From assembly GCA_963930775.1 (NCBI GenBank), contig OZ005698.1, positions 7,880,501-7,944,500 on the forward strand: a stretch of DNA of 64,000 bases. The letters run 5' to 3'. The stretch is from Cliona cf. orientalis (lineage: Eukaryota > Porifera > Demospongiae > Clionaida > Clionaidae). The translations under genes and the position numbers were made by a program. The notes beneath the pieces are model-generated. The model did not search any database and was not told the origin of the DNA. It worked only from the letters and a program-made list of their open reading frames with translations. This document shows, piece by piece, positions 22,212-33,600 of the stretch (position 1 is the first letter of the stretch; each line of letters starts with the position of its first letter).

Positions 22212-24065
22212 ATGTCCGTGCATCATTCCACTTCGCTCGTTTTGTCGATCCTGCTAACGTTCAGTACCACGATCCACTGTTCGGCGGCACAGAACAACGA
22301 GGTCGCGGCAAGCACAGTCTACATCGTACCAGAATCCGACTCCGAGCCGCCTACTAGCTCCTGCCCCGGAGACCCGTGCCTCACTATAGACCAGTACGTC
22401 TCCAACTCCAGTCTCAGAAATGGGATTCTTGATATTACCTTGGAACTGCAGCCCGGGTATCACAACTTAAGCATTCCTTTTACCATAAGCTCAGATGTCT
22501 TGTCGATAGCGATGATTGGAACTGGTCGCGATGTCACCCTATTGTGCACTCAGGAGTTCACTTTCAGTTTCATGAGTAGTGTTCGTATCAGTGGAATCAA
22601 CTTGGTCAACTGTGGTGGCACTTCTACACACATCAGAAGTGTTCAAAATTTCACTCTGGAGAACTCGATATTTACGAGTGACATGCCCTTCAGGTTGAGA
22701 TCTGTGATGTATCCTGTCATCTCAAACAGTGTCTTCTCAAATTGTACAAGTGGTGCACTGTTAATTACAGATGGTGAACCGATGATAAGTAACTGTACAT
22801 TTTCGAATAACGTAAAGCGGAGAATGATACTTGTAGACGGAGACACCGATGGTGGCGTTATTAACTTTGTTTCTGTTAGTGCTACTGTTGACCGATGTAC
22901 CTTTGAGAACAACAAGGCAATATTCACCAGTGGAGCAATTTACTTCACTGGCGGATCAGTTTCAGTTATTAGGAACAGTTATTTTTTCAATAACAGTGCT
23001 ATTGAGGCGAGCGGTGGGGCCGTATACTCGATTGGTGGGTCTCTGATCATTGAAGACAGCAGCTTCACCAACAACAATGCAGGTGATCATGGTGGAGCCG
23101 TATACCTCATTGGAGAAGCCAATACCTTCTCGATTGAACGATGTACATTTTTGAACAATGCCGCTCGGGATGAAGGTGGAGCAGTAAGTCTCTCGCACAG
23201 TAATTTCAATTTAAATCTTTTTTTGCGTTCAACAATAGACAGTAGCAGATTTGAAGGAAACAGTGCAGGCCGTGGTGGAGCAGTATTTAAGAGGGGAGGC
23301 AATATCGGTTTCAATATTTCACGAAGTTCATTTGTTAATAATACAAGTAGTAATGATGAATTTGCATCAGGAGCAGTTTACATTCTTTCAGGGAAATCCC
23401 AAATAGCAGTTATGCAATCTGAATTCATACGAAACAGTGGTGCCTATGGAGCTATACACATTATTGGACGTGACTACTCTGCTACAGTTCAAGAGAGTAT
23501 CTTTACTGAAAACTTTGCGACAGTGAGCGGTGGAGCTCTTGTTTCAACAAGCTTAAACGTTGGTAATTTTACAATCCGTGGCAGTGAATTCTACCGTAAC
23601 TCTGCTCCTCAGTGTGGAGCGGTGGACTTGAATTCTGATGATATGAACCCTAACTTCCAAACTCGGAACGGCCTGAAGGTGCAAGTCATAGATAGCTCTT
23701 TTGCCAACAATGCAGCCAGTGTGGGTGGAGGTGGTGCAATCTGCGCTAGTGCTATCTCAATCTCAATATTAGGCTTTGATTCTGCTTTTAGACAGAACTC
23801 TGCAGTCACTGGAGGGGGTGCAATTTCCACTGTTAATAGTGCACTGACGATCTCTGGAGCTTCCTTTTCTGACAACACTGCTCCCTCAGGAGGTGATGCT
23901 ATCCATGCTTGCAGCAGTGAAGTCACTGTCGAATCGTCAGATGGACTGTCAAGTGGTAATATGGCCGGCCAGTGCCTCCAATTTGGCAATGGTGGGGTAT
24001 CATATTACATGATCAATTTGCCACTGATCTTGTTCGTCATGTTGGTGACTCTGGTTATGTATTAA
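22212..24065 (+). CDS. Pmp-like right-handed beta-helix surface protein, intact copy 1
   Basis: A single-exon frame of 617 residues. The frame is open back to 22128, but the ATG at 22212 begins a signal peptide (MSVHHSTSLVLSILLTFS ... HCSAAQ) shared by all three copies. After a Cys-containing head (SSCPGDPCLTIDQYVSNSSL) comes a long series of ~25-30 residue beta-helix repeats. These alternate F-x-N-N and G-G-A-V motifs, for example FTNNNAGDHGGAVYLI and FEGNSAGRGGAVF, as in the chlamydial polymorphic membrane protein repeat family. It has many N-glycosylation sequons (NNS, NCT, NNT). The C-terminus is a ~20-residue hydrophobic stretch (MINLPLILFVMLVTLVMY) with no following charges, consistent with a GPI-anchor signal or a tail anchor. 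Function is unknown; a glycosylated cell-surface or secreted solenoid is the best inference. Confidence 0.82.
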   Translation: MSVHHSTSLVLSILLTFSTTIHCSAAQNNEVAASTVYIVPESDSEPPTSSCPGDPCLTIDQYVSNSSLRNGILDITLELQPGYHNLSIPFTISSDVLSIAMIGTGRDVTLLCTQEFTFSFMSSVRISGINLVNCGGTSTHIRSVQNFTLENSIFTSDMPFRLRSVMYPVISNSVFSNCTSGALLITDGEPMISNCTFSNNVKRRMILVDGDTDGGVINFVSVSATVDRCTFENNKAIFTSGAIYFTGGSVSVIRNSYFFNNSAIEASGGAVYSIGGSLIIEDSSFTNNNAGDHGGAVYLIGEANTFSIERCTFLNNAARDEGGAVSLSHSNFNLNLFLRSTIDSSRFEGNSAGRGGAVFKRGGNIGFNISRSSFVNNTSSNDEFASGAVYILSGKSQIAVMQSEFIRNSGAYGAIHIIGRDYSATVQESIFTENFATVSGGALVSTSLNVGNFTIRGSEFYRNSAPQCGAVDLNSDDMNPNFQTRNGLKVQVIDSSFANNAASVGGGGAICASAISISILGFDSAFRQNSAVTGGGAISTVNSALTISGASFSDNTAPSGGDAIHACSSEVTVESSDGLSSGNMAGQCLQFGNGGVSYYMINLPLILFVMLVTLVMY

Positions 24066-24510
24066 ACTCAAAGCTGAGAATACAGTAACTCTATCTTAAT
24101 TAACACTATGAAATAATTTCCACATTGGATTCCCTAGTAACTTCATTTTATATTTACAAGGATGAGATGCATGGTCACTGTCCAGTATAATGTATTGAGA
24201 TGGTATAATAATTATTTGCTAGATAATATCCTGCAAAGGAGAGATGATAATTGTTATTATATCTTTCTTTGGATTATGAGCTACATTTTGGTCTTTGTTC
24301 CAGCTCCATAATTATTACCGTTACCAAAAATAATGCTTTTTTGGTCTGTGAATAATTAGCTTTATCCCTTGCGCATGCGCGCGGGGTAAAAATTGAATTT
24401 CCATGCAGACTAAGGTGTGATTAATAGAGGCTACAAAAAAAAGGGCACCATCGTTTCATCGCGTACATTGTACCAGATAATTATTTACTACAAGATCAGG
24501 CCACGAGAAA
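24066..24510. other. Spacer between beta-helix copies 1 and 2
   Basis: No gene seen. Contains a lone palindromic end motif at about 24365-24388 (CTTGCGCATGCGCGCGGGG). The motif also marks the right end of the element near 33443-33812, so it is probably a transposon remnant. A TACAAAA box lies at 24432-24438. Confidence 0.5.
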
Positions 24511-25802
24511 ATGTTCGTGCATCATTCCACTTCGCTCGTTTTGTCCATACTGCTAACGTTAACGTTCAGTACCACGATTCACTGTTCGGCGGCACAGAGC
24601 GACGATATTGCGACGAGCACAGTCTACATCGTACCAGAGCCGCCGACTAGCTCCTGCCCTGGAGATCCGTGCCTCACTATAAACCAGTACGTCTCCAACT
24701 CCAGTCTCAGAAATGGGATTCTTGATATTACCTTGGAACTGCAGCCCGGGTATCACAACTTAAGCATTCCTTTTAACATAAGCTCAGATATCTCGTCGAT
24801 AGCGATGATTGGAACTGGTCGCGATGTCACTCTATTGTGCACTCAGGAGTTCACTTTCAATTTCATAAGCAGTGTTCGTATCAGTGGAATCAACTTGGTC
24901 AACTGTGGCGGCACTTCTACACACATCAGAAGTGTTCAAAATTTCACTCTGGAGGACTCGACATTTACGAGTGACATGCCCTTCAGGTTGAGATCAGTGA
25001 TGTATCCTATTATCTCAAATAGTGTCTTCTCAAATTGTACAAGTGGTGCACTGTTAATTGAAGAAGGTCGACCAATGATAAGTAACTGTACCTTTTCGAA
25101 CAACGTAAAGCAGAGAATGCCACTTGTAGATGGAGACACTGATGGTGGCGTTATTAACTTCGTTTCTGTTAGTGCATGCTACCGTCGATCAATGTACCTT
25201 TGAAAACAACAGGGCAATATTCACCAGTGGAGCAATTTTCTTTAATGGCGGATCATCCGTTTCAGTTATTAGGAACAGTTATTTTTTCGATAACAGTGCT
25301 ATTGAGGGGAGCGGTGGGGCTGTATTATCAATTGGTGGGTCTCTGATCATTGAAGATAGCAGCTTCACCAATAACAATGCAGGGAATGATGCAGGAGCCG
25401 TGTACCTTATTGGAGAAGCCAATACCTTCTCAATTGAACGATGCACATTTTTGAACAATGCTGCTCGGGGTGAAGGTGGAGCAGTAAATCTTGCACATAA
25501 TAACTTTGATTTAAGTCTTGTTTTGCGCTCAACAATAGACAGTAGCAGATTTGAAGGAAACAGTGCAGGCCGTGGTGGAGCAGTATTTAAGAGGGGAGGC
25601 AATATCGGTTTCAATATTTTACAAAGTTCATTTATTAATAACACAAGTAGTAATGATGAATTTGCATCAGGAGCAGTTTATATTATTTCAGAGAAATCCC
25701 AAATAGCAGTTATGCAATCTGAATTCATACGAAACAGTGGTGCTGATGGAGCTATGCACATTATTGGAAGTGACTACTCTGCTACAGTTCAAGATAGTAT
25801 CT
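24511..25802 (+). pseudogene. Beta-helix protein copy 2: frameshifted and truncated by a LINE
   Basis: Starts like copy 1 (signal peptide, SSCPGDPCLTINQYVS head) and is collinear to about 25173. There a net 4-base insertion (GCAT in GTTAGTGCATGCTACC, against GTTAGTGCTACT in copy 1) shifts the frame and gives a stop at 25201-25203. Homology continues in another frame (VDQCTFENNRAIFTSGAIFF ...) to about 25800. It then ends abruptly at the junction with LINE-derived sequence; the remaining third of the gene is missing. It also lacks four residues (SDSE) in the N-terminal linker. Almost certainly non-functional. Confidence 0.8.
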
Positions 25803-26194
25803 TCACTTAAATCTATGTTATTTTTATAAGCTAATTAATGAGTTTCCCAATTCCCCGCTAACTACTCGCCAGTTAAACTACCCTACTCGTAGTGGTAGAA
25901 CTAATTTGTACTATCAACCTTATGCACATTCTAATTCATTTCTGCACTCTTTTTTTCCGCAAACTATTTCATTATGGAATTCCTTACCTTTTTCTATTGC
26001 TTCTGCTCCTACTTTTAATTGTTACAAATGTCTATTATTGTCTTATGTTTAGTCTCTATGCTCTGTCAACTTGTCTCTTGTAATTTTTGTTTTGTTTTTG
26101 TTTATTTGGTTACATGTTTATATGATAGTGTATATTGCACTTATACATGTATCCCATGCTAATGCATAAAGATATTATAGAGAAAAAAAAAAAG
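25803..26194 (+). mobile_element. 5'-truncated LINE (non-LTR retrotransposon) 3' end
   Basis: The frame 25801-26052 reads LNLCYFYKLINEFP ... LTTRQLNYPTRSGR ... SFFPQTISLWNSLPFSIASA ... then TAG. This is the conserved C-terminal end of reverse-transcriptase ORFs of CR1/L2/Jockey-like LINEs (family pattern FFPRTIRLWNSLP). A ~130 base 3' UTR and an A-rich end (26180-26193) follow. The element is dead on arrival, carrying only the last ~83 codons. It sits where beta-helix copy 2 breaks off. Target-site duplications are not evident, and the rest of copy 2 does not resume, so a deletion accompanied or followed the insertion. Confidence 0.82.
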
Positions 26195-26760
26195 ATGCTG
26201 ACGTTAAGAGGAGGGGGGGGGGGGGGGGGGGGGGGGGGGAAGGGGGTAAAAAGTTAACGTCATAATGACGTTAATTTTTCCACAAGGACTTTGGACAAGC
26301 CCCCTAAGCAAAATTAATGCACGATGCCACGGTCAGGTATACACCCTCGGCCTCGATCCTTCCTCCCCTCCTCATTATGTAAAACAGATTCATTGAGATT
26401 AGGCAGAAGTTAGGGATTATGCTAGAATAATATATATATATAGGGTATAGTGATATTATAGTACTGTTGTGGCATAGATTGCAGGGAGGTTAATTGGGTA
26501 GCGTTACTTCTGGGTCAACCTCTCCCCAGGCTTCCTCATTCCCACGCCTCCTGACACCAGAGAGTCTGTACTGGAAACAAGGCAGACATAGACTAATTTA
26601 TATTAATGTGCATAATCGTGCATAACCTCGAATCCCCGGCCTGACGTCACCTTTCCCAACGGATCTACGTCACGCAAGGTGTTAATTAATCCGTGAGTAG
26701 GCTACAAAAGGATCCATAATACTACGCTTTTCAAATTAAGATCAGGTCACGAGAATTAAA
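26195..26760. other. Spacer before beta-helix copy 3, with G-tract and palindrome
   Basis: No gene seen. Contains a G27 run (26213-26239), a 21-base perfect palindrome centred near 26264 (TTAACGTCAT on each side of one A), a block at 26337-26372 that is the inverse of 21754-21784, and the upstream block 26464-26590 shared with copy 1. A CGTCACG motif and a TACAAAA box (26703-26709) precede the ATG. Confidence 0.6.
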
Positions 26761-28676
26761 ATGTCTTCCACTCTGTTCGTTTTGTCGATCCTGCTAACGT
26801 TCAGTACCACGATTCACTGTTCGGCGGCACAGAGCGACGAGGTCGCAACGAGTACGGTCTACATCGTACCAGAGTCCGACTCCGAGCCGCCGACTAGCTC
26901 CTGCCCCGGAGACCCGTGCCTCACTATAGACCAGTACGTCTCCAACTCCAGTCTCAGAAATGGGATTATTGATGTTACCTTGGAACTGCAGTCCGGGTAT
27001 CACAACTTAAGCATTCCTTTTAACATCAGCTCAGATGTCTTTTTCATAGCGATGATTGGAACTGGTCGCGATGTCACTCTATTGTGCACTCAGGAGTTCT
27101 CTTTCAATTTCATGGTTAGTGTTCGTATCAGTGGAATCAACTTGGTCAACTGTGGTGGCACTTCTACACACATCAGAAGTGTTCAAAATTTCACTCTGGA
27201 GGACTCGACGTTTACGAGTGACATGCCCTTCAGGTTGAGATTTGCAATGTATCCTGTTATCTCAAACAGTGTCTTCTCAAATTGTACAAGTGGTGCGCTG
27301 TTAATTACGTTTGGTCAACCAATGATAAGTAACTGTACTTTTTCGAACAACATAAATCAGAGAATGCTAGGAGACACTGATGGTCACGGTGGCGTTATTC
27401 ACTTCGTTTCTGTTACTAGAGCTACCATCAACCAATGTACTTTTGAGAACAACAGGGCAATGCTCACCAGTGGAGCAATTTATTTCACTGGCGGATTGTC
27501 AGTTTCAGTTATTAGGAACAGTTATTTTTTCAATAACAGTGCTATTGAGTGGAGCGGTGGGGCCGTATACTCATTTGATGGATCTCTGATCATTGAAGAT
27601 AGCAGCTTCATCAACAACAATGCAGGAGATCATGGTGGAGCGCTGTACCTCCTTGGACAAGCCAATATCTTCTCGATTGAACGATGTACATTTTTGAACA
27701 ATGCCGCTCGGTTTGAAGGTGGAGCAGTAAGTCTCTCACACAGAAATTTCAATTTAAATCTTTTTTTGCACTCAGCAATAGACAGTAGCAGATTTGAAGG
27801 AAACAGTGCAGGCCGTGGTGGAGCAGTATTTAAGAGGGGAAGCAATATCGGTTTCAATGTTTTACGAAGTTCATTTGTTAATAACACAAGTAGTAATGAT
27901 GAATTTGCATCTGGAGCAGTTTATATTATTTCAGGGAAATCCTAATAGTAGTTATGCAATCTGAATTCATACGAAACAGTGGTGCTTATGGAGCTATGCA
28001 CATTGTTGGAAGTGACTACTCTGCTACAGTTCAAGATAGTATCTTTACCGAAAACTTTGCGACAGTGAGCGGTGGAGCTCTCGGTTCAACAAGCTTTAAC
28101 GTTGGTAATCTCACAATCAGTGGCAGTGAATTCTACCGTAACTCTGCTCCTCAGTGTGGAGCGGTGGACTTGAATTCTGATGATATGAACCCTAACTTCC
28201 AAACTCGGAACGGCCTGAAGGTACAAGTCTTAGATAGCTCTTTTGCCAACAACTCAGCCAGTGTGGGTGGAGGTGGTGCAATCTGCTCTAGTGCTATCTC
28301 AATCTCAATATCAGGCTTTGATTCTGCATCTATCAGCACCTTTAGACAGAACTCTGCAGTCACTGGAGGGGGTGCAATTTCCACTGTTAATAGTGCACTG
28401 ACGATCTCTGGAGCTTCCTTTTCTGACAACACTGCTCGCTCAGGAGGTGATACTATCCATGCTTGCAGCAGTGAAGTCACTGTCGACTCATCAGATGGAC
28501 TGTCATGTGGTAATATGGCCGGCCAGTGCCTCCTATTTGACAATTTTCCTGGAGTAAGTACATGTGATGGCAATTTCCCCGTGACTAATGGTGGGGTATC
28601 ACAATATTATTATGTGATCAATTTGCCACTGATCTCATTAAATTTTGTGATGTTGGTTGCTCTGATTATTTATTAA
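26761..28676 (+). pseudogene. Beta-helix protein copy 3: near-complete, single frameshift
   Basis: Collinear with copy 1 over its whole length: signal peptide, SSCPGDPCLTIDQYVSNSSL head, beta-helix repeats and hydrophobic C-terminus (VINLPLISLNFVMLVALIIY). At 27940-27956 it reads TCCTAATAGTAGTT where copy 1 has TCCCAAATAGCAGTT. One base is lost and a TAA arises after SGKS (stop 27943-27945). The rest is open in another frame from 27954 to 28676. Near the C-terminus it keeps ~16 residues (DNFPGVSTCDGNFP, then VT) missing from copy 1. It could be a young pseudogene, or a functional gene with a one-base sequence error; the sequence alone cannot decide. Confidence 0.7.
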
Positions 28677-29607
28677 ACCAAGCTAATAATAATATTATGT
28701 CTTAATGCTATTTATTTTTGTAAATTTAATATTTTGGTCTGATCAAGTAAAGTGGGGCCCTACAATAATAATAATTTTGTAAAGTACACTGCGGTCAGGT
28801 ATACAAAGTTTGACGTGATGTGAACTTGTAGCTAAAAGTACATGTATACAACTGGCCAAAGAATAGTTATTGTGAAGGGCTGATCATGGCATGCAAGAAT
28901 TAAGTGGTCTAACGGAAATTTTAAATTCAATAATTAATAACTATCTAGGCTATAATAATATTATTAAGGACATCAGCATAATTATTAGGTACCGTATAGG
29001 CTCATGAAGTTAGATAATAATAAGGTAACTTAATGAAAGAAATACATGCAAGTGCACAACATAATTAATCATTATTGCATGAAAGAAGGAATAATCACAT
29101 CCCTAGTAGTAATTTACTTTTCTGAAACAAGCAATATTGCCCAGTAAGCTTAAGGTTATCGAATTGTAAAATTTGGTACGGATAATAGGTGAATATGAAA
29201 AATGGTTCTATAAAATTAATACATTAATTAACTTACTCAGGCGCTATAATTATTATACTGACCTCCGCAGATGAAGGAGCCATGCGTGAAACAATTACCG
29301 GAACTTCAAAGGTTTTATATAATAGCTTATCCGTTCATAGAACAGTGTAAAATTAGTATCATTGATCACAACGTCGACATGCATACTTATAATAGCTGTA
29401 TATACAGGCTCAATACATAGTATTACTATAAGTCTTGGATCCGGATTACTGGTGGGTTATTGAACTTGAATGTAGAACGTGTACGTATACACGTGCATAC
29501 GTAGGACTACATACATCTAGATCTGTTTGTAGCTACATGTGTTCAGTTTCGACCAAAGAGGTCCACAGACCAAAATGTATCAAAGTTTGATGATATTATG
29601 TGACGTA
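28677..29607. other. Intergenic region between the beta-helix and death/ankyrin clusters
   Basis: No gene seen. From about 29100 the sequence is homologous to 48050-48690, the spacer between death/ankyrin units 3 and 2. The tandem-repeat unit of that array therefore extends this far beyond the stop codon of unit 1. Confidence 0.6.
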
Positions 29608-30412
29608 TATGGCAATCCAAATGTGATAAAGTTACCGAAAATCAAATTCAAATTCAAGGGCGTAAAAGCAAATTTTGCATATGGAAGGATACAAAAGGTC
29701 AAAGCTGCAAAGTCAAGGGTGCAAAAGTACAGAGCTACATATGGAAGGGTGCAAAAGGTCAAACCTGCAAACTCAAGGGTGCAAAAGCTGTGGAAGCTAT
29801 TATTATAAAGTACAAAGTCAAAAGTATAGTATTAATTGATAAACTAGCAATAATAGCAATTCTATTCCAGTTCCTGGTCCATGGGAGCCTATGCCTTTGA
29901 TGTTTTTACGCCAGGCGACCGTGGCCTGTTTCACTGCGAACTTCAGATGCACACGGGAGTACATTAATGCTTTTGTTGACTAGAGTCAAGGGCAGTCTAT
30001 AAGTGGCCCTTGCTTGCGTCTAATATATATACATGTGTAGTTTATGGGTGTGGTACTTCAGTCAGTGTACATGTATCCACTCCTTTCAATCATGGTTGTT
30101 CCACATCACTCTAGCGAATTCACATTCCCAGGCAAGGTATCTCTGAAATCAATTATTCTGGAATGGACTGGTGTAACTAGAAGGTTTGTGGGATCTGTAC
30201 GTTTGCATCCTTGAATTTATAGATTTGACCTTTTGCACCCTGCTATATGCAGCTCTGCAGTACTTTTGCACCCTTGAGTTTGCAGCTTTGACCTTTTGCA
30301 CCTTCCATATGCAAAGTTTATACTTTTGTACCCTTGACTTTGCATTTATCGTGCATTTGCACATTTGAGTTAATTTGAATTTTGATAATTTTGTCACATT
30401 TGGATTGCCATA
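29608..30412. mobile_element. Foldback DNA transposon with ~190-bp inverted arms and a GATGTA target duplication
   Basis: The ends are inverted repeats starting TATGGCAATCCAAATGTGA, about 190 bases long. Each arm contains several copies of an AAGGGTGCAAAAG sub-repeat. The arms enclose ~420 bases with no open transposase frame. Flanks are GACGTA (29602-29607) and GATGTA (30413-30418). The homologous spacers of the other units (near 48660 and 58375) show the unfilled sequence GTGATGTAGCTAC, confirming insertion at that site. It is non-autonomous. Confidence 0.85.
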
Positions 30413-30646
30413 GATGTAGCTACAATGTTCAAGTGTGTAATTATTATGCATGCATTAAAATTTTTGGGTAGCTATATCCCATCCCTGTATCATCATATTA
30501 TTATTATCAATCAATACAATCAATATTAAAATTTAATTATGAGAAAACAAATACATAATGTCATGTCATGTACACACTGTTGACAGGGCTGTTACACAAT
30601 GTCATAATAATAATAATGCCGGTATTATACTAATTCTTATTCTATT

Positions 30647-33600
30647 CTATGATGCAGTTTCGTCCAATTCATCACACAAATGTTGTTGTGGAGCAGTATC
30701 ACTTTCTTGATGTTTAGGAGTATCAGACAGTTCAGACCCATGCTCCAGGATATCCCTGAAAGTCTGTAAGCTTGTGACGGGATCATATTGCCGGCTAGTT
30801 GACTGGCCATGGAGAGGGGCTGGCACAAGATGACTATGACTTGGCTGTGGAATCAAGCAGTAGTAATGGCACCAAAACAATCATGTTAGCTATATTATAC
30901 CTTGTAACCATACTGTTCCAATAGCTGACACACTGCTGCATGAGACTCACTGCTAGCAAAATCATACGCCGTCAATCCGTTCTATACGCAAAACATATTA
31001 TTATGTCAGATGTAATTATATCAAACATCGTAATAATTCCCCAGTCCAGCCTGGGCCTATGGATTGGTCTTAATTTCCATAATATTACCGTACCCTCGCG
31101 AAAGAGGCCCAATATGGAATGTCGGCCCATCCCCCACTTTGGGCTCAATTTCCTGCTAAGGTCTAGTGATTACTCGAATATGCGTCCATGTGTAGCTGCC
31201 CTTGAAACCGCAGCTCAAATGGCTGGTTTATGAGGACTGAACTTTGAATAGTCTATGCAAGATCTATAAGTAACGTGCTAAACAGCTGTAAACCGAAGCC
31301 TAGCTAGCTTTATGCCACGTTTCAGCAGAAATAAATGAGCGTAGAGCCGTACACGGTGCTTGAATAAGGCTGTCAAAAGTAGCCGCTGCTACTATTCAAA
31401 TTATGAAGCTAGCGTGGGTAACTTACCTGGGTGCTCTTTAGCGCATAAACGCAATACTGATACCTCGAATATCAGCCCATCCCCCAATCTTGGCCCAATG
31501 TAAGGTGCACCGCCCATGGGCCCTCTTTCACGAGGATACAGTATATTTTTGAAGCTTCATGCCGATATTCACAGGGTGCTTCCAAGGAGGTACATGCATA
31601 ATTATGCATGTAATAAATCTTGAGTTACCAAGAACCAAACACAATAACGCATACAGGTTATATACCTGGTCCTGGGCATCAATTTGAGCCCTAGCTCTGA
31701 CCAGCTCTGCCACTGTCGATGAATGGCCTCTCCAGGCAGCAATCATTAGTCCTGTTCTGCCTTCCTGTACGACATTGTTATAATAATAATGAATGATGTA
31801 TAATTATTAATTTTGTGAAAATAAAACCAACTTTATTCTTGAGTTGAATGTTTGCATTGGATTGGATTAATAATTTCACAATATCGGTGTTGCCACGGTC
31901 ACATGCAGCATGAAGAGCTGAGTATCCATACTGTGGAGGAATAAAAGAATGTGGTATAATAAGCAAATTAGAAAGTGGTTATCAAAAAACCTGATAATTA
32001 ATGCCTGCCCCATGTTCAAGCAGGAATCTTGCCACCTCAATGTGATTTCTACCAGAAGCAGCCATCAGTGGAGTAGCAGCAGGCTCACCCTGTGATGAAC
32101 ATGATAATGGTGAAGATGTGAATAACACTGAGTATGCTGGGAATTCAGTGAACAATACACAGCAAAATAAACTGAGACTATAGTGCTATTGTATTACTCA
32201 CATGGGTCGGCTTGTTGATAGCTGCATAATGATGAACCAGCAGCTGGACCATCTCAATATTGCCTACAAGACAGGAGACATATAGGGGGGACTGTTCTCC
32301 CTGTAGAGAGAGAAGTATCACATGACCTCCAAGAATGATGAAGCTATCCACATGCTAGCTTGAGATGTGCTCCTCCATTGGCATACATCTTTACATTATA
32401 CAGTGCTGTACCTTGTTGATGTCCGCCCCATGGGCCAGGAGCAGCTCCACTAGCCTCGGATGGTTGCACTGGGCAGCATAGTACATTGGTGTGAACCCAT
32501 CCTGCATCAGAAATATTTCCAGGGTAAGGCAAATCCAACAAACCCCTCCTATTGCATGTATACTACTAGCGAAACCGCCTGTATTATACAAGGACGTGCA
32601 CACACTGAAGGTCTGTAGAGCACAAACCCCGCGTGCTCTGTAGCCACTGTAGCATAGCATTGCATAGCCTCCTCCCGTGGCCTGGGTACGAGGCTAAGTA
32701 TTGCAGCACTCTGCGGTAGTTTTATGACTTGACGACCCCTTTCCAACATTGAGCTTGAGCATGCGCACTCACATCAGCATACTATTATTATGCTAAAAGA
32801 GTGGGTGTGGTCGATAAACCACAGGCATGCTGAACAGAAAATGCACGCTTTGTAGCACTAGTAAGCCTTTTTGAGCAATTCGAAGCATGTACAAACCGAT
32901 ATCTACCGATTGGTTGTGCTTACAGCTCGCACAGATGCCTAGAACATGAGATCTGGCGATTTTCGTGCCGACAACGATAATGATAGACAGACAGACAAAC
33001 CGATTGCTTTACCCCTTGTACATGGACGCGGGGTAGTAAGCGGATACGGCCTCTTTACATGTATTCAGGACACTGTCCAGGCTCCAAATTACATGTAGAC
33101 AGAGTGGAGTACAAAACTATCCCCTAAAATGTGTGCACAGGACATTTTCAGCTGTCCCAGGAGTGACCACAATAGAAAGATTCTACTGTAATGCACAAAA
33201 ACAAGGTGAAATTGCTCTAAATTAAGCCCACTATTTCTATATGCATCAATGACCCACACTCTATGATGGCCATGTACATAATTACATGACATTGCGATGG
33301 TCTCACCTTCCTAAGGTAGTTCACATCAGCCCCGTGGTCAATGAGTAGCACTGCCGGATCATAGCAACCCATGCCACAGGCAGCAAACAGGGCTGTTTCT
33401 CCACATTCATCCTGCATGAGTTGAGATAATACAACACAAAACTAGAGCTCTATAAAGCACATACCCCGCGCTCTGTAGCCACTTGAGCATAGTATCTGAG
33501 GCATAGCTGTTTCGTGACTTGACGACCCTTTCCAACACAGAGCTTGAGCATGCGCAGTTGCATCAGTTATGCTAAACGAGTGGGTGTGGTCGATAAACCA

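Noticed and set aside
22254..23989. Several antisense frames across the beta-helix genes
   Set aside because: They recur at the same places in all three copies only because the sense strand is conserved, and have no features of their own.
22212..28676. Bacterial contamination as the source of the Pmp-like genes
   Set aside because: They lie between intron-containing animal genes, have eukaryotic-type upstream sequence and a LINE insertion, and lack operon structure or ribosome binding sites.
29680..29790. Short repeats that could suggest a CRISPR array
   Set aside because: Units are directly adjacent, vary in length and are mirrored in an inverted arm; there are no regular spacers, and the DNA is eukaryotic.
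29539..30451. Repetitive VQK/CTLEF-type open frames on both strands
   Set aside because: They are translations of the sub-repeats in the arms of the foldback element.
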